This document shows positions 16,233 to 25,033 of a DNA stretch of 64,000 bases, piece after piece. The notes under the pieces are model-generated. The model saw nothing but the letters and a program-made list of their open reading frames with translations. It ran no database searches and was not told the origin of the DNA. The DNA comes from Marinobacter litoralis (GTDB taxonomy: Bacteria > Pseudomonadota > Gammaproteobacteria > Pseudomonadales > Oleiphilaceae), in assembly GCF_016427555.1 (NCBI RefSeq), contig NZ_JAELVS010000001.1, positions 1,240,001 through 1,304,000 on the forward strand. The letters run 5' to 3'. Each line of letters opens with the position of its first letter. The first letter of the stretch is position 1. The position numbers and the translations under genes are program-made.

Positions 16233-17166
16233 ACAAGCGGTTGCTGCGTGAAGCAACAATCACCGCTACTACCAATACGATGGCACCGGCCACCCCTACC
16301 GTCCCCAGCATTTCCCCCAGAATAAGCCACGCCAGCAGCGCCACAAACAAAGGCTCCAGCGTAACCACAATGCTCGATAGTGTCGCCGGTGTGCTTTTGA
16401 TACCGGTAAAAAACATCAGGTAGCCGATACCGGTGGGTACCAACCCGATGTAACACACCATCAACCAGTGCTTCAGAGCCATGCTTTCCAGCGTTGCAAA
16501 GCCGCCGGTGAACAGCACCACCGGCAGCAGCAACAGCGCAGCGGTGAGAAAGCAGATGAAGGCTGTGGTGAAGGCGGGCGTGCCCACCGAATTATAACGG
16601 CTGGTGAGTGTGAACCCGGTGTACACCGCCGCCGCCAACAACGACATCAAAATGCCCGCAAGCCGAAGAGTGCCGGTGGTATCAATATCACCCACCACCA
16701 GCATGCCGGTGCCCAAAAGCGCGCCCAGAGCAGCAATCCAGGTGGTCAGAGTGGGCCGCTCGCCCAACATTGGGGCAGCCAGTATGGCCACGAAAACAGG
16801 AGGCAGGCAGAGTGAAATTAACGTGGCAATACCCGCACCGGACAGATCCACCGCAACCAGATAGCTGCCCTGATACAGGGCTTGAAACAGCCCCAAAGCG
16901 GTTAATGGCAGAAGTGCTTTCCAGCTGAGTGAGCGCAACGAATATTGCGCCGCATTCCCGCCGGGATTGGCCCGGCGAAGCTGGCGTTGTTCCCGCCGCA
17001 TTAATACCCAGAAAAACGGCAACGCCACCAGCAAGCGTAAGAAGGCGAGGGTGAGGGGCGGAAGGTCCGACCCGCCAAACAGAAATTTCGCCACAATGCT
17101 GGTGGTCGCCCAAAGCAGGGCCGCCAGTGCAATTAAAAGAACGCCTCGAATCATAAAGCTGGCCAA
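16210..17166 (-). CDS. DMT-superfamily (EamA) permease
   Basis: A 318-aa protein with ten predicted TM helices arranged as two EamA repeats (about residues 5-140 and 150-300). Each repeat ends with the usual helix after P-x-x-x-x-x-L (for example PVFVAILAAPMLGERPTL and LEPLFVALLAWLILGEMLG). Such proteins export amino acids or other small metabolites; the substrate cannot be read from sequence. It runs in the same direction as comEA, 88 bases downstream of it. Confidence 0.85.
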   Translation of the reverse strand: MASFMIRGVLLIALAALLWATTSIVAKFLFGGSDLPPLTLAFLRLLVALPFFWVLMRREQRQLRRANPGGNAAQYSLRSLSWKALLPLTALGLFQALYQGSYLVAVDLSGAGIATLISLCLPPVFVAILAAPMLGERPTLTTWIAALGALLGTGMLVVGDIDTTGTLRLAGILMSLLAAAVYTGFTLTSRYNSVGTPAFTTAFICFLTAALLLLPVVLFTGGFATLESMALKHWLMVCYIGLVPTGIGYLMFFTGIKSTPATLSSIVVTLEPLFVALLAWLILGEMLGTVGVAGAIVLVVAVIVASRSNRLSGTNQDG

Positions 17167-17226
17167 GCACAGAGAATTAACCGAGCAGACTAACAGTGGC
17201 AGGCAGGGTTCGCCATAGGCGAATAG

Positions 17227-17247
17227 CAGGGGGCGGAGCGCCCCCTG
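17227..17247 (-). terminator. Hairpin downstream of comEA
   Basis: CAGGGGGCG and CGCCCCCTG form a perfect 9-bp stem with a 3-base loop, 8 bases past the comEA stop. No U-run follows, so termination strength is uncertain. Confidence 0.5.
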
Positions 17248-17254
17248 GAACGGG

Positions 17255-17527
17255 TTATTTCACCGCGAGGCGTTGGGCATTCTTCTCAACGGTGCGGGCG
17301 CCAATACCTTTTACATTGGCCAGATCTTCAACCGATGCAAACGGGCCGTTCGCTTCGCGGTACGCCACAATGGCTTCGGCTTTGCTCTCGCCAATGCCGT
17401 TCAGGGCAGACAGAGTGGCCACATCGGCGGCATTGATGTTGATCGCGGTCGGTTCATTGGCATAAACAAAACCGGTCGCCAGGCTGAACAACAGAACAAG
17501 GGCAGCGAAAAAAGACGTGTGTTTCAT
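17255..17527 (-). CDS. ComEA-like helix-hairpin-helix protein
   Basis: A 90-aa exported protein: signal peptide (residues 1-24, ending VYA-NE) and a tandem helix-hairpin-helix domain with GIGESKAEAIVAYRE and VKGIGARTVEKN. It corresponds to the short periplasmic ComEA proteins of gram-negatives that bind double-stranded DNA during natural transformation uptake. I start at 17527, where AGGAA lies 6 bases upstream; the longer frame to 17566 adds a non-signal extension. The gene is downstream of the RsmZ-like RNA on the same strand. Confidence 0.85.
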   Translation of the reverse strand: MKHTSFFAALVLLFSLATGFVYANEPTAININAADVATLSALNGIGESKAEAIVAYREANGPFASVEDLANVKGIGARTVEKNAQRLAVK

Positions 17528-17652
17528 GGGTGATTCCTGATTGTAAGGGTTCTTTTTATCGATCAATCAGGTGAGACAACCCAGAGGTTGTTGGAACTGC
17601 AAAGTGGCTGGTGTTTCGTGGAATCAAAAGCGAGGAAAGCAGGCTGGCTAAT

Positions 17653-17845
17653 GCACGGAAGAGGACACACTCCCTGTGCCCCCGAAATTCCGTGGCTGAC
17701 CCCTGCCTGATCCGTCAGGCTGTGCATCATCCTGAGCACGTCATCCCTGGTTCATCCCTGTACGCCCTGATCCTTCGGGCAACTCTCATATCCTTGAGTT
17801 TCCATCCCTGAGCCAACGTCCGTGCCGGCTTGTCATTCCTGACAA
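17653..17845 (-). ncRNA. CsrB/RsmZ-type CsrA(RsmA)-sequestering small RNA
   Basis: Read on the minus strand, this ~190-base stretch holds 12 GGA triplets, many as CAGGGATG, CAGGATG or AAGGAT, and many sit in loops of hairpins. Examples are TTGTCA-GGAA-TGACAA at the 5' end, GCCTGA-CGGA-TCAGGC, and a 9-bp stem with loop GGGAG (17661-17683) near the 3' end. GTACAGGGATGA matches the CsrA consensus RUACARGGAUGU at 11 of 12 positions. The plus strand has no such enrichment and no plausible ORF. Upstream are a -10 box and a GacA-type box at the usual distance. Such RNAs titrate CsrA/RsmA. The 5' end is placed from the -10; the 3' end is approximate because no U-run is clear. Confidence 0.8.
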
Positions 17846-17850
17846 CATCG

Positions 17851-17878
17851 ATTCTACGCCGGGCCCGTTTATTAAGAA
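17851..17878 (-). promoter_or_regulatory. Promoter of the RsmZ-like RNA
   Basis: On the minus strand, TAGAAT (-10, 17851-17856) is preceded at 16 bases by TTCTTA (weak -35, 17873-17878). A weak -35 fits an activator-dependent promoter. The start would be near 17844-17846, at the first hairpin of the RNA. Confidence 0.55.
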
Positions 17879-17899
17879 TCGGACATCATCCACCCAGCG

Positions 17900-17917
17900 T
17901 GTGCGATATCTCCTACA
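17900..17917 (-). promoter_or_regulatory. GacA/UvrY-type upstream activating box
   Basis: TGTAGGAGATATCGCACA matches the GacA consensus TGTAAG-N2-AT-N2-CTTACA at 11 of 14 fixed positions. Its centre is about 63 bases upstream of the predicted RNA start, as in rsmY/rsmZ promoters. Confidence 0.65.
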
Positions 17918-17960
17918 AGCTTGTGCGTTTCACGGTGAATTGAGATTCATTGTTTGAGAC

Positions 17961-17975
17961 GCACCACAGTGGCGC
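17961..17975. promoter_or_regulatory. NtrC-binding site upstream of urtA
   Basis: GCACCA-CAG-TGGCGC matches the NtrC core GCACCA-N3-TGGTGC at 11 of 12 positions. It lies about 150 bases upstream of the predicted sigma-54 start, a normal enhancer distance. Confidence 0.6.
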
Positions 17976-17990
17976 GCGCTCCCATCGCGA

Positions 17991-18005
17991 GCACCAAAAT
18001 CAGGC
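17991..18005. promoter_or_regulatory. Second, weaker NtrC-like site
   Basis: GCACCA-AAA-TCAGGC keeps a perfect left half-site and a poor right half. It starts exactly 30 bases after the stronger site, so both face the same side of the helix, as NtrC pairs often do. Confidence 0.4.
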
Positions 18006-18093
18006 CTCGAATCCGAAGCAGCGGGGCTCAATCCTTGAATCTGATGAGCTGAATTATATGCAACCTTTTGTTTTTTAATGGTTTTCATGTGGG

Positions 18094-18110
18094 TTGGAAC
18101 GGTCGGTGCA
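18094..18110 (+). promoter_or_regulatory. Sigma-54 promoter of the urea operon
   Basis: TTGGAACGGTCGGTGCA matches the RpoN consensus (TTGGCACG-N4-TTGCA), with GG and GC separated by the required 10 bases. Transcription would start near 18122, about 40 bases before urtA. Together with the NtrC sites this predicts induction under nitrogen limitation. Confidence 0.65.
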
Positions 18111-18160
18111 AAGGCTGAGTACGTTAAACGACTCAATACCCAACGAAAAGGACGTGCACC

Positions 18161-19459
18161 ATGAGCCTGAAAAAAAACGTAAAGCTTGGCCTGTCTGCCT
18201 TGGCACTGTCGGTTTCCTTCCACGCGATGGCAGCGGAAGACCCCATCAAAGTGGGGGTGCTGCATTCTTTGTCCGGCACCATGGCGATCAGTGAAACAGC
18301 ACTCAAAGACACCATGCTGATGTTGATCGAAAAACAGAATGAGGCGGGTGGTGTACTGGGGCGCAAGCTGGAGCCCGTCGTGGTTGACCCTGCGTCTAAC
18401 TGGCCGCTGTTTGCCGAGAAAGCCCGTGAGCTTCTCGAAAAAGAAGAAGTGGATGTCATCTTCGGCAACTGGACCTCGGTATCCCGCAAATCCGTACTGC
18501 CGGTGATCGAAGAACTGAACGGCCTGCTGTTCTACCCGGTTCAGTACGAAGGTGAAGAATCCTCAGAAAACGTGTTCTACACCGGTGCAGCGCCCAACCA
18601 ACAGGCGATTCCCGCGGTGGACTACCTGATGAACGACATCGGCGTGGAACGCTGGGTATTGGCGGGCACCGATTACGTGTACCCCCGCACCACCAATAAA
18701 GTGCTCGAAACCTATCTGAAAGACAAAGGTGTGGCGGCCAGCGACATCATGATCAACTACACGCCGTTTGGTCATTCCGATTGGCAGTCCATCGTTTCCG
18801 ACATCAAAAAGTTCGGCAGCGCCGGTAAGAAAACCGCCGTGGTTTCCACCATTAACGGCGACGCCAACGTGCCGTTCTACCGCGAACTGGGCAACCAGGG
18901 CATTTCCGCATCGGACATTCCGGTGGTGGCCTTCTCGGTGGGTGAGCAGGAGCTGGCGGGTATCGACACCGGCCCTCTGGTTGGTCACCTCGCCGCCTGG
19001 AACTACTTCATGAGCGTAGACACCGACGCCAACTACGACTTCATCGACGCCTGGGTGGAATTCAAAGGTGACGAAGCGGCTGTCACCAACGACCCGATGG
19101 AAGCCCACTACATTGGTTTCAACATGTACGTTGAAGCCGTGGAGAAAGCCGGTACCGCCGACGTAGACGCGGTTAAAGACGCCATCATCGGCGTGAGCGT
19201 ACCTAACCTCACCGGCGGCTACGCCACCATGATGCCGAACCACCACATCACCAAACCGGTGCTGATTGGCGAGATTCAGGACAACGGCCAGTTCTCGGTA
19301 GTGTGGGAAACCCCGTCTACCGTTGCCGGCGATGCCTGGTCTGATTTCCTGCCGGGTTCAAAAGACCTGATCAGTGATTGGCGCGCACCGCTGCGCTGCG
19401 GCAACTTCAACGTAGTCACCGGCACCTGTGGCAGCTCCGCAGATGTAGCCGCCAAGTAA
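18161..19459 (+). CDS. urtA: Urea ABC transporter, substrate-binding protein UrtA
   Basis: A 432-aa periplasmic binding protein of the type I (Leu/Ile/Val-like) fold, with signal peptide (residues 1-24, AMA-AE) and the family start IKVGVLHSLSGTMAISE. Length and motifs (DPMEAHYIGFNMYVEAVEKAG near the C-terminal lobe) match UrtA/FmdD. It captures urea for the UrtBCDE complex. It is first in an operon running through ureJ; a hairpin after its stop may raise its level relative to the membrane genes. Confidence 0.95.
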   Translation: MSLKKNVKLGLSALALSVSFHAMAAEDPIKVGVLHSLSGTMAISETALKDTMLMLIEKQNEAGGVLGRKLEPVVVDPASNWPLFAEKARELLEKEEVDVIFGNWTSVSRKSVLPVIEELNGLLFYPVQYEGEESSENVFYTGAAPNQQAIPAVDYLMNDIGVERWVLAGTDYVYPRTTNKVLETYLKDKGVAASDIMINYTPFGHSDWQSIVSDIKKFGSAGKKTAVVSTINGDANVPFYRELGNQGISASDIPVVAFSVGEQELAGIDTGPLVGHLAAWNYFMSVDTDANYDFIDAWVEFKGDEAAVTNDPMEAHYIGFNMYVEAVEKAGTADVDAVKDAIIGVSVPNLTGGYATMMPNHHITKPVLIGEIQDNGQFSVVWETPSTVAGDAWSDFLPGSKDLISDWRAPLRCGNFNVVTGTCGSSADVAAK

Positions 19460-19468
19460 AACGTTTAA

Positions 19469-19494
19469 CCGGGCAGGCTTTTAGGCTTGCCCGG
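19469..19494 (+). terminator. Intra-operon hairpin between urtA and urtB
   Basis: CCGGGCA and TGCCCGG form a 7-bp stem with partial inner pairing, no U-run. A hairpin here usually causes partial termination or protects the binding-protein message. Confidence 0.6.
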
Positions 19495-19532
19495 CATTTC
19501 GAACTTCATTTCATCGCCAACAGGAATGAATC

Positions 19533-21137
19533 ATGAGCATCTTTCGATTGCTCGCCGGGCTGATCTTTGTCTGGTGCATCACTCTGGGGCCGTCGCTGGC
19601 GACCGCCCAGGTACAGGACGACGCAGCGCAAGCACTGTTGCAACGGCTCGTAGAAGCCAGCAACGCCGAGCGCACTGCGGTTCTGAAACAAATTTCCGAA
19701 AGCGGTGACGAGCGTGCCCGGGGATGGCTGGAAGCCTTCTCGGCAGGCAAGCTCGCCACGGTTAAAGAGAGCGGCACCACGGTGGTCGTTCTGAACAATG
19801 TGGGCCGAAACTGGACGGTTGCCAGCGCCCTGAACGGGGAAGAGCTAGGCAAAGTGTCCCGCCGGGCTTTGGCTACCGTTCGCGTAAACAACTCATTGCG
19901 CAGCGAGGTAGAAGGCCTGCTCGCCGTGATCGACCTGACCGCCGCCAACCCGGACGTTCGGCTAGCGGCAGCCCGGGACTTACTGGGTGAAGTCGATGGC
20001 GCATTGGTAGCCCAAATTGAACAGCGTGCGCAGGTAGACGACAACTCCGCCGTGCGCGACATGCTCGCCACGGCTTTGGCCATTCACCGGCTGGAGCAGG
20101 GCGACGTAAGCGCGGTTGAAACTTTGTCGGGCAGTTTGAATGCCAAGGCACGGGCGGCGTTGAACAACGCCAGCAACAGTGACGACCCGGCGCTCGCCGC
20201 AGCCGCAGCGCAAGCGCTCGAAAGCATAGAACAAAAGCTGAAGATGAACCGCGCCGCCGAAACCTTGTACTTCGGCCTGTCCCTCGGTTCGGTACTGGTA
20301 CTGGCGGCGATTGGTCTGGCCATCACATTTGGCGTGATGGGAGTGATCAACATGGCCCACGGCGAACTGATCATGCTTGGTGCTTACACCACCTGGGGCA
20401 TGCAGCAGTTATTCCCCGGCCAGCCCGGTTTGGCGTTGATTCTGTCGATTCCGGCCGGCTTTTTGGTGGCGGCGCTGGCGGGCATCGCCATTGAACGCAG
20501 CGTTATTCAATACCTCAAAGGCCGCCCGCTCGAAACCTTGTTGGCCACCTTCGGCATCAGTCTGATTCTGCAACAGCTGGTGCGCACTCTGGTGTCGCCG
20601 CTGAACCGCTCGGTGGTCACGCCGGACTGGATGAGCGGCTCGATCATGATCAACGAAGCCCTGTCACTCACCCTGAACCGCCTCTACGTCATTGGCTTTG
20701 CTCTGGTGGTGTTCGCGGGGCTGATGCTGATCATGCGCAAAACCCGCCTCGGCCTTGAGGTGCGCGCTGTTACCCAAAACCGCGCCATGGCCCGCTCCAT
20801 GGGCATCAAAGCCACCAAAGTAGACATTCTCACTTTTGCCTTGGGCTCCGGCGTTGCGGGCCTGGCCGGTGTGGCGCTGTCGCAGATCACCAACGTGGGG
20901 CCGAACCTGGGCCAGAACTACATCATCGATTCGTTCATGGTGGTGGTGTTCGGCGGTGTCGGCAATCTCTGGGGCACCTTGGTGGCCGGGCTCACGCTGG
21001 GCACCATCAATCAGGTTCTGGAACCTTGGGCTGGCGCGGTACTGGCCAAGATCATGGTGTTGGTCATGATCATCCTGTTCATTCAAAAACGGCCGAAGGG
21101 GCTCTTCCCCCAGAAAGGCCGGGCCGCGGAGGGCTGA
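19533..21137 (+). CDS. urtB: Urea ABC transporter permease UrtB
   Basis: A 534-aa protein: signal-like N-terminus, a periplasmic helical extension of about 220 residues (Ala-rich, HEAT-like), then a LivH-type permease with about eight TM helices starting near residue 245. The permease has FGVMGVINMAHGELIMLGAY and the C-terminal FGGVGNLWGTLVAGLTLG. The extension is typical of UrtB. With UrtC it forms the channel for urea. Its stop is 3 bases before urtC. Confidence 0.94.
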   Translation: MSIFRLLAGLIFVWCITLGPSLATAQVQDDAAQALLQRLVEASNAERTAVLKQISESGDERARGWLEAFSAGKLATVKESGTTVVVLNNVGRNWTVASALNGEELGKVSRRALATVRVNNSLRSEVEGLLAVIDLTAANPDVRLAAARDLLGEVDGALVAQIEQRAQVDDNSAVRDMLATALAIHRLEQGDVSAVETLSGSLNAKARAALNNASNSDDPALAAAAAQALESIEQKLKMNRAAETLYFGLSLGSVLVLAAIGLAITFGVMGVINMAHGELIMLGAYTTWGMQQLFPGQPGLALILSIPAGFLVAALAGIAIERSVIQYLKGRPLETLLATFGISLILQQLVRTLVSPLNRSVVTPDWMSGSIMINEALSLTLNRLYVIGFALVVFAGLMLIMRKTRLGLEVRAVTQNRAMARSMGIKATKVDILTFALGSGVAGLAGVALSQITNVGPNLGQNYIIDSFMVVVFGGVGNLWGTLVAGLTLGTINQVLEPWAGAVLAKIMVLVMIILFIQKRPKGLFPQKGRAAEG

Positions 21138-21140
21138 GTT

Positions 21141-22280
21141 ATGGCTTCATCACAAACCTGGCTGTTCCGGCCGTTTCAGGAACGTTCCACCCAGATTTTC
21201 CTTGGCGTGTTGTTCAGCGCCTTGGTACTGGTCACTTTTCTGCACCTGTTCATGCCACAAGACAGCGCGCTGCATGTCAGCGCCTACACCGTAACCTTGC
21301 TGGGCAAGTATTTGTGTTACGCCCTGCTGGCGGTGGCGGTCGATTTGGTGTGGGGATACCTCGGTATTCTCAGTTTGGGTCACGGTGCCTTCTTTGCCCT
21401 CGGCGGTTACGCCATGGGCATGTACCTGATGCGCCAAATCGGCGATCGCGGCACCTACGGCGACCCGCTGTTGCCGGACTTCATGGTGTTCCTGAACTGG
21501 CAGGAGCTGCCTTGGTACTGGCTCGGCTTCGACATGGCCTGGTTCGCCTTCATCATGGTGCTGCTGGCACCCGGCCTGTTGGCGTTGGTGTTCGGCTTCC
21601 TGGCTTTTCGCTCCCGCGTCACCGGCGTGTACCTGTCGATCATCACCCAGGCGCTGACCTTCGCCCTGATGCTGGCGTTCTTCCGCAACGAAATGGGCTT
21701 TGGTGGCAACAACGGCCTGACCGACTTCCGCGACATTCTCGGCTTTAACCTGCGTAGCGACGCGACACGGCTCGGGCTGTTCATTGCTACCGGTGTGGCG
21801 CTGGCCATCGGCTATGTGATTTGCCGCGGCATTGTCACCAGCAAATTGGGCCGGGTCAGCATCGCCTGCCGGGATGCCGAAGCACGCACCCGATTCCTGG
21901 GCTATCGGGTAGAGCGGGTGCAGCTGTTCGTATTCGTGGTATCCGCCATGCTGGCGGGTGTGGCCGGGGCCTTGTATGTACCGCAAGTGGGCATCATCAA
22001 CCCCAGTGAATTCTCGCCGTTGTTCTCTATCGAAATTGTGGTGTGGGTGGCCTTGGGTGGCCGCGCAACCCTCTATGGGGCCGTCATTGGCGCCATTTTG
22101 GTGAACTACGCCAAAACCGTGTTCACCGGCGTGATGCCAGATGCCTGGTTGTTCGCCCTTGGTGCCTTGTTCGTGCTGGTTACCGTGTTCCTGCCTAAAG
22201 GCATTGCCGGCTTGCTACAAAAAGACCGGAAAGCCAACGCCAATGACGACGCGCCAGCTGCACAGGAGGCCACCGCATGA
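21141..22280 (+). CDS. urtC: Urea ABC transporter permease UrtC
   Basis: A 379-aa LivM-type inner-membrane protein with about ten TM helices. Motifs include LVWGYLGILSLGHGAFFALGGYAMGMYLM and the C-terminal ALGGRATLYGAVIGAILVNYAKT. Length matches the UrtC family. It overlaps urtD by 4 bases (ATGA), so translation is coupled. Confidence 0.94.
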   Translation: MASSQTWLFRPFQERSTQIFLGVLFSALVLVTFLHLFMPQDSALHVSAYTVTLLGKYLCYALLAVAVDLVWGYLGILSLGHGAFFALGGYAMGMYLMRQIGDRGTYGDPLLPDFMVFLNWQELPWYWLGFDMAWFAFIMVLLAPGLLALVFGFLAFRSRVTGVYLSIITQALTFALMLAFFRNEMGFGGNNGLTDFRDILGFNLRSDATRLGLFIATGVALAIGYVICRGIVTSKLGRVSIACRDAEARTRFLGYRVERVQLFVFVVSAMLAGVAGALYVPQVGIINPSEFSPLFSIEIVVWVALGGRATLYGAVIGAILVNYAKTVFTGVMPDAWLFALGALFVLVTVFLPKGIAGLLQKDRKANANDDAPAAQEATA

Positions 22281-23101
22281 GCATGTTCGAGCAACTGACC
22301 AACCGAGAGCGGGTGTTCGAATTTCTGGAGCCCGCCCAATCCCCGGTAGACGTGCGCCACGGCCCGATTCTGTATATGGAAGATGTGAATGTGAGCTTCG
22401 ATGGCTTCCATGCCATCAACAACCTCAACCTTACCATCGACGACGGCGAACTGCGCTGCATCATCGGCCCCAACGGCGCCGGGAAAACCACCATGATGGA
22501 CATCATCACCGGTAAAACTCGCCCGGATAACGGCTCGGTATGGTTTGGCAGCCGCCACAACCTGCTGACTATGAACGAGCCGGAAATCGCCAGTTTGGGC
22601 ATCGGCCGCAAGTTCCAGAAACCGACGGTGTTTGAAGCCCTCACCGTGTTCGAAAACCTCGAGTTGGCGATGGCCACCAACAAAGGCATCTGGCCTACAC
22701 TCACCGCCATCCTGAAGCCGGAGCACCGGGACCGCATTGGCGAGGTACTGGAAACCATCAAGCTGGAACCCCTGTGCAACAAACCCGCAGGCATTCTTTC
22801 CCACGGCCAGAAACAGTGGCTGGAGATCGGCATGCTGCTGATGCAAAAACCACGGCTGCTGCTGGTGGATGAGCCGGTGGCGGGCATGACCGAACAGGAA
22901 ATGGAACGCACCGCCGAACTGCTTACCAGCCTGGCCGGTAAACAGTCGGTTGTGGTGGTGGAACACGACATGGGTTTTGTGCGCTCCATCGCCCGCAAAG
23001 TCACCGTGCTGCACCAAGGCAGCGTGCTGGCGGAAGGCACCATGGACCAGGTGTCGAACGACCCGGAAGTGATCAAAGTGTACCTGGGGGAAGAGGCCTA
23101 A
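22277..23101 (+). CDS. urtD: Urea ABC transporter ATP-binding protein UrtD
   Basis: A 274-aa LivG-type ATPase: Walker A GPNGAGKTTMMD, signature LSHGQKQWLEIGMLL (SHG in place of SGG, as usual for UrtD), Walker B LLLVDEPVAGM and switch His in VVVEHDMGFV. The ~30-residue N-terminal extension is typical of UrtD. It overlaps urtE by one base. Confidence 0.94.
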   Translation: MSMFEQLTNRERVFEFLEPAQSPVDVRHGPILYMEDVNVSFDGFHAINNLNLTIDDGELRCIIGPNGAGKTTMMDIITGKTRPDNGSVWFGSRHNLLTMNEPEIASLGIGRKFQKPTVFEALTVFENLELAMATNKGIWPTLTAILKPEHRDRIGEVLETIKLEPLCNKPAGILSHGQKQWLEIGMLLMQKPRLLLVDEPVAGMTEQEMERTAELLTSLAGKQSVVVVEHDMGFVRSIARKVTVLHQGSVLAEGTMDQVSNDPEVIKVYLGEEA

Positions 23102-23799
23102 TGCTCAAGATCGAGAAACTCAACCAATACTACGGCGAAAGCCACACCCTCTGGGATCTGGAACTCGACATCCCCCAAGGTCAATGCACCTGCGTGATGG
23201 GGCGCAACGGCGTGGGTAAAACCACGCTGATGAAATGCATCATGGGGGAAGAAAGCGTCAAGAGCGGCAACATGGCGCTGGCGGGCGAGGTAGAGCTCAC
23301 CCAAAAGAAAATCGAAGACCGCTCCCGCCTGGGCATCGGCTACGTGCCCCAAGGCCGGCAGATTTTTCCGCTGCTTACTGTAGAAGAAAACCTGCGCACG
23401 GGCCTGGCGGTCCGCAAAGACGGCAGCAAAAAAATCCCCGAGCGCATCTACGAGCTGTTCCCGGTGCTCAAGGAAATGAAACACCGCCGCGGCGGCGATC
23501 TTTCCGGTGGCCAGCAACAGCAACTGGCCATCGGCCGGGCGCTGGTGATCGAACCGAAACTGCTGATCCTCGACGAGCCGGGTGAGGGCATACAGCCCAA
23601 CATCGTGGCCCAGATTGGCGAGGTGATTCGCAAACTGATCGAAGAAGATGGCCTGACGGTACTGCTGGTGGAACAGAAACTCCCGTTCGCCCGCAAATAC
23701 GCAGACCGCTTCGCCATCCTGGACCGGGGCCGGCGAGTCGCAGAGGGTGAGATCGCAGGTTTGAGCGACGAGCTGATCAAGAAACACCTGACCGTATGA
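23101..23799 (+). CDS. urtE: Urea ABC transporter ATP-binding protein UrtE
   Basis: A 232-aa LivF-type ATPase: Walker A GRNGVGKTTLMK, signature LSGGQQQQLAIGRAL, Walker B LLILDEPGEGIQPN and switch His replaced by Gln (LLVEQKLPFA), which is normal in LivF/UrtE. It completes the ABC complex, and overlaps ureD by 4 bases, linking uptake directly to urease maturation. Confidence 0.94.
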   Translation: MLKIEKLNQYYGESHTLWDLELDIPQGQCTCVMGRNGVGKTTLMKCIMGEESVKSGNMALAGEVELTQKKIEDRSRLGIGYVPQGRQIFPLLTVEENLRTGLAVRKDGSKKIPERIYELFPVLKEMKHRRGGDLSGGQQQQLAIGRALVIEPKLLILDEPGEGIQPNIVAQIGEVIRKLIEEDGLTVLLVEQKLPFARKYADRFAILDRGRRVAEGEIAGLSDELIKKHLTV

Positions 23800-24692
23800 C
23801 CGCGTACCAACCCATCGCGACCCATAGCTCTGGCCACCGGTTCGATACCGAACGGCGCTGGGCGGCCTCGTTGTCCCTCGGCTTCGAATCCCGAAGCGAG
23901 GGCGGGGCCGAGCCCGTCACCCGCATGGTGCGCCGCAAGCACACCGGCCCGTTGCGGGTACAGCGCCCGTTCTATCCGGAAGGCAAACACGGTTGCTGCC
24001 ACGTGTACCTGCTGCACCCGCCTGGTGGCTTGGTGAGCGGCGACGAACTGCGCATCGAAGCCACCGTGGCTGAAGGCGGTCACACCCTGCTGACCACCCC
24101 GGCCGCCGCCAAACTCTACAAAGCCGACAGCCACGGCGTGGCTTGGGCGCAGCACACCCGATTGCAAGTGGCGAAAGCCGCAATCCTGGAATACCTGCCT
24201 CAGGAAACCATCGCCTTTGACGGCTCCCGGGGCGAACAGACCACCACCATCGAACTCGAAAGCGGGGCCAAAACCCTCGGCTGGGAAGTGCTCGCCCTCG
24301 GCCGCCCGGCCAGCGAACTGCCCTTCGCCACCGGCGCGCTGGAACAACGCTTTCACCTGAGCCTCGATGGCAAACCTTTATGGCTGGAACGCCAGTTACT
24401 GGACCCAACCCATCGCCGGTTCACCGGTCACTGGGGGCAGGGCGGTGCCACCGTGCAGGCAACCCTCTGGGCCGTAGGCCTGAGCGACGAAGCGGCCGCC
24501 ATCGAAGCCCTCAGAGAACAACTTCCGGACCACAACCGCTGGGCCGTTACCCGCCGCGGAGGCGTGCTGCTACTGCGCTACCTCGGCACCGAACGCAACG
24601 AAGCCTGGGCCCTGTGCGAACAAGCCTGGCACCTGCTGCGGCCCATGCTCACCGGCTTACCGGCCCATACACCCAGAATTTGGCTCACCTGA
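23796..24692 (+). CDS. ureD: Urease accessory protein UreD
   Basis: A 298-aa protein of the UreD/UreH family: [43 protein letters not shown] and TPAAAKLYK are diagnostic. UreD binds the UreABC apoenzyme and, with UreF and UreG, delivers nickel to the active site. The start overlaps urtE (ATGA). Confidence 0.94.
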   Translation: MTAYQPIATHSSGHRFDTERRWAASLSLGFESRSEGGAEPVTRMVRRKHTGPLRVQRPFYPEGKHGCCHVYLLHPPGGLVSGDELRIEATVAEGGHTLLTTPAAAKLYKADSHGVAWAQHTRLQVAKAAILEYLPQETIAFDGSRGEQTTTIELESGAKTLGWEVLALGRPASELPFATGALEQRFHLSLDGKPLWLERQLLDPTHRRFTGHWGQGGATVQATLWAVGLSDEAAAIEALREQLPDHNRWAVTRRGGVLLLRYLGTERNEAWALCEQAWHLLRPMLTGLPAHTPRIWLT

Positions 24693-24720
24693 AGCCCAAC
24701 AAATAACAACGGAACACGTT

Positions 24721-25023
24721 ATGGAACTCACCCCCAGAGACAAAGACAAACTGCTGCTGTTCACCGCCGCCCTGCTGGCCGAACGCCGCAAAGCCAAAGG
24801 CCTGAAACTGAACTACCCCGAAGCCATCGCCCTGATCAGCGCCGAAATCATGGAAGGCGCCCGCGAAGGCCGCACCGTAGCCGAACTCATGAGCGCCGGC
24901 ACCGAAATCCTCACCCGTGAAGACGTGATGGACGGCATCGCCGACATGATCCACGAAGTACAAGTGGAAGCCACCTTCCCGGACGGCACCAAGCTGGTCA
25001 CCGTCCACAATCCAATAGTGTAA
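24721..25023 (+). CDS. ureA: Urease gamma subunit
   Basis: A 100-aa protein with the standard start [23 protein letters not shown] and ending with the VTVHNPI motif. Gamma packs against UreC in the (alpha-beta-gamma)3 enzyme. Separate gamma and beta genes are the usual proteobacterial arrangement. It starts 28 bases after ureD. Confidence 0.96.
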   Translation: MELTPRDKDKLLLFTAALLAERRKAKGLKLNYPEAIALISAEIMEGAREGRTVAELMSAGTEILTREDVMDGIADMIHEVQVEATFPDGTKLVTVHNPIV

Positions 25024-25033
25024 GGAGCTCGAT

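Noticed and set aside
17575..17592. Hairpin ACAACC-CAGA-GGTTGT as terminator of the RsmZ-like RNA
   Set aside because: No U-run on either strand; the 9-bp hairpin at 17661-17683 is a better 3' candidate.
18563..19246. Antisense open frame of 227 codons within urtA
   Set aside because: Shadow frame rich in His, Val and Gly; no start signals.
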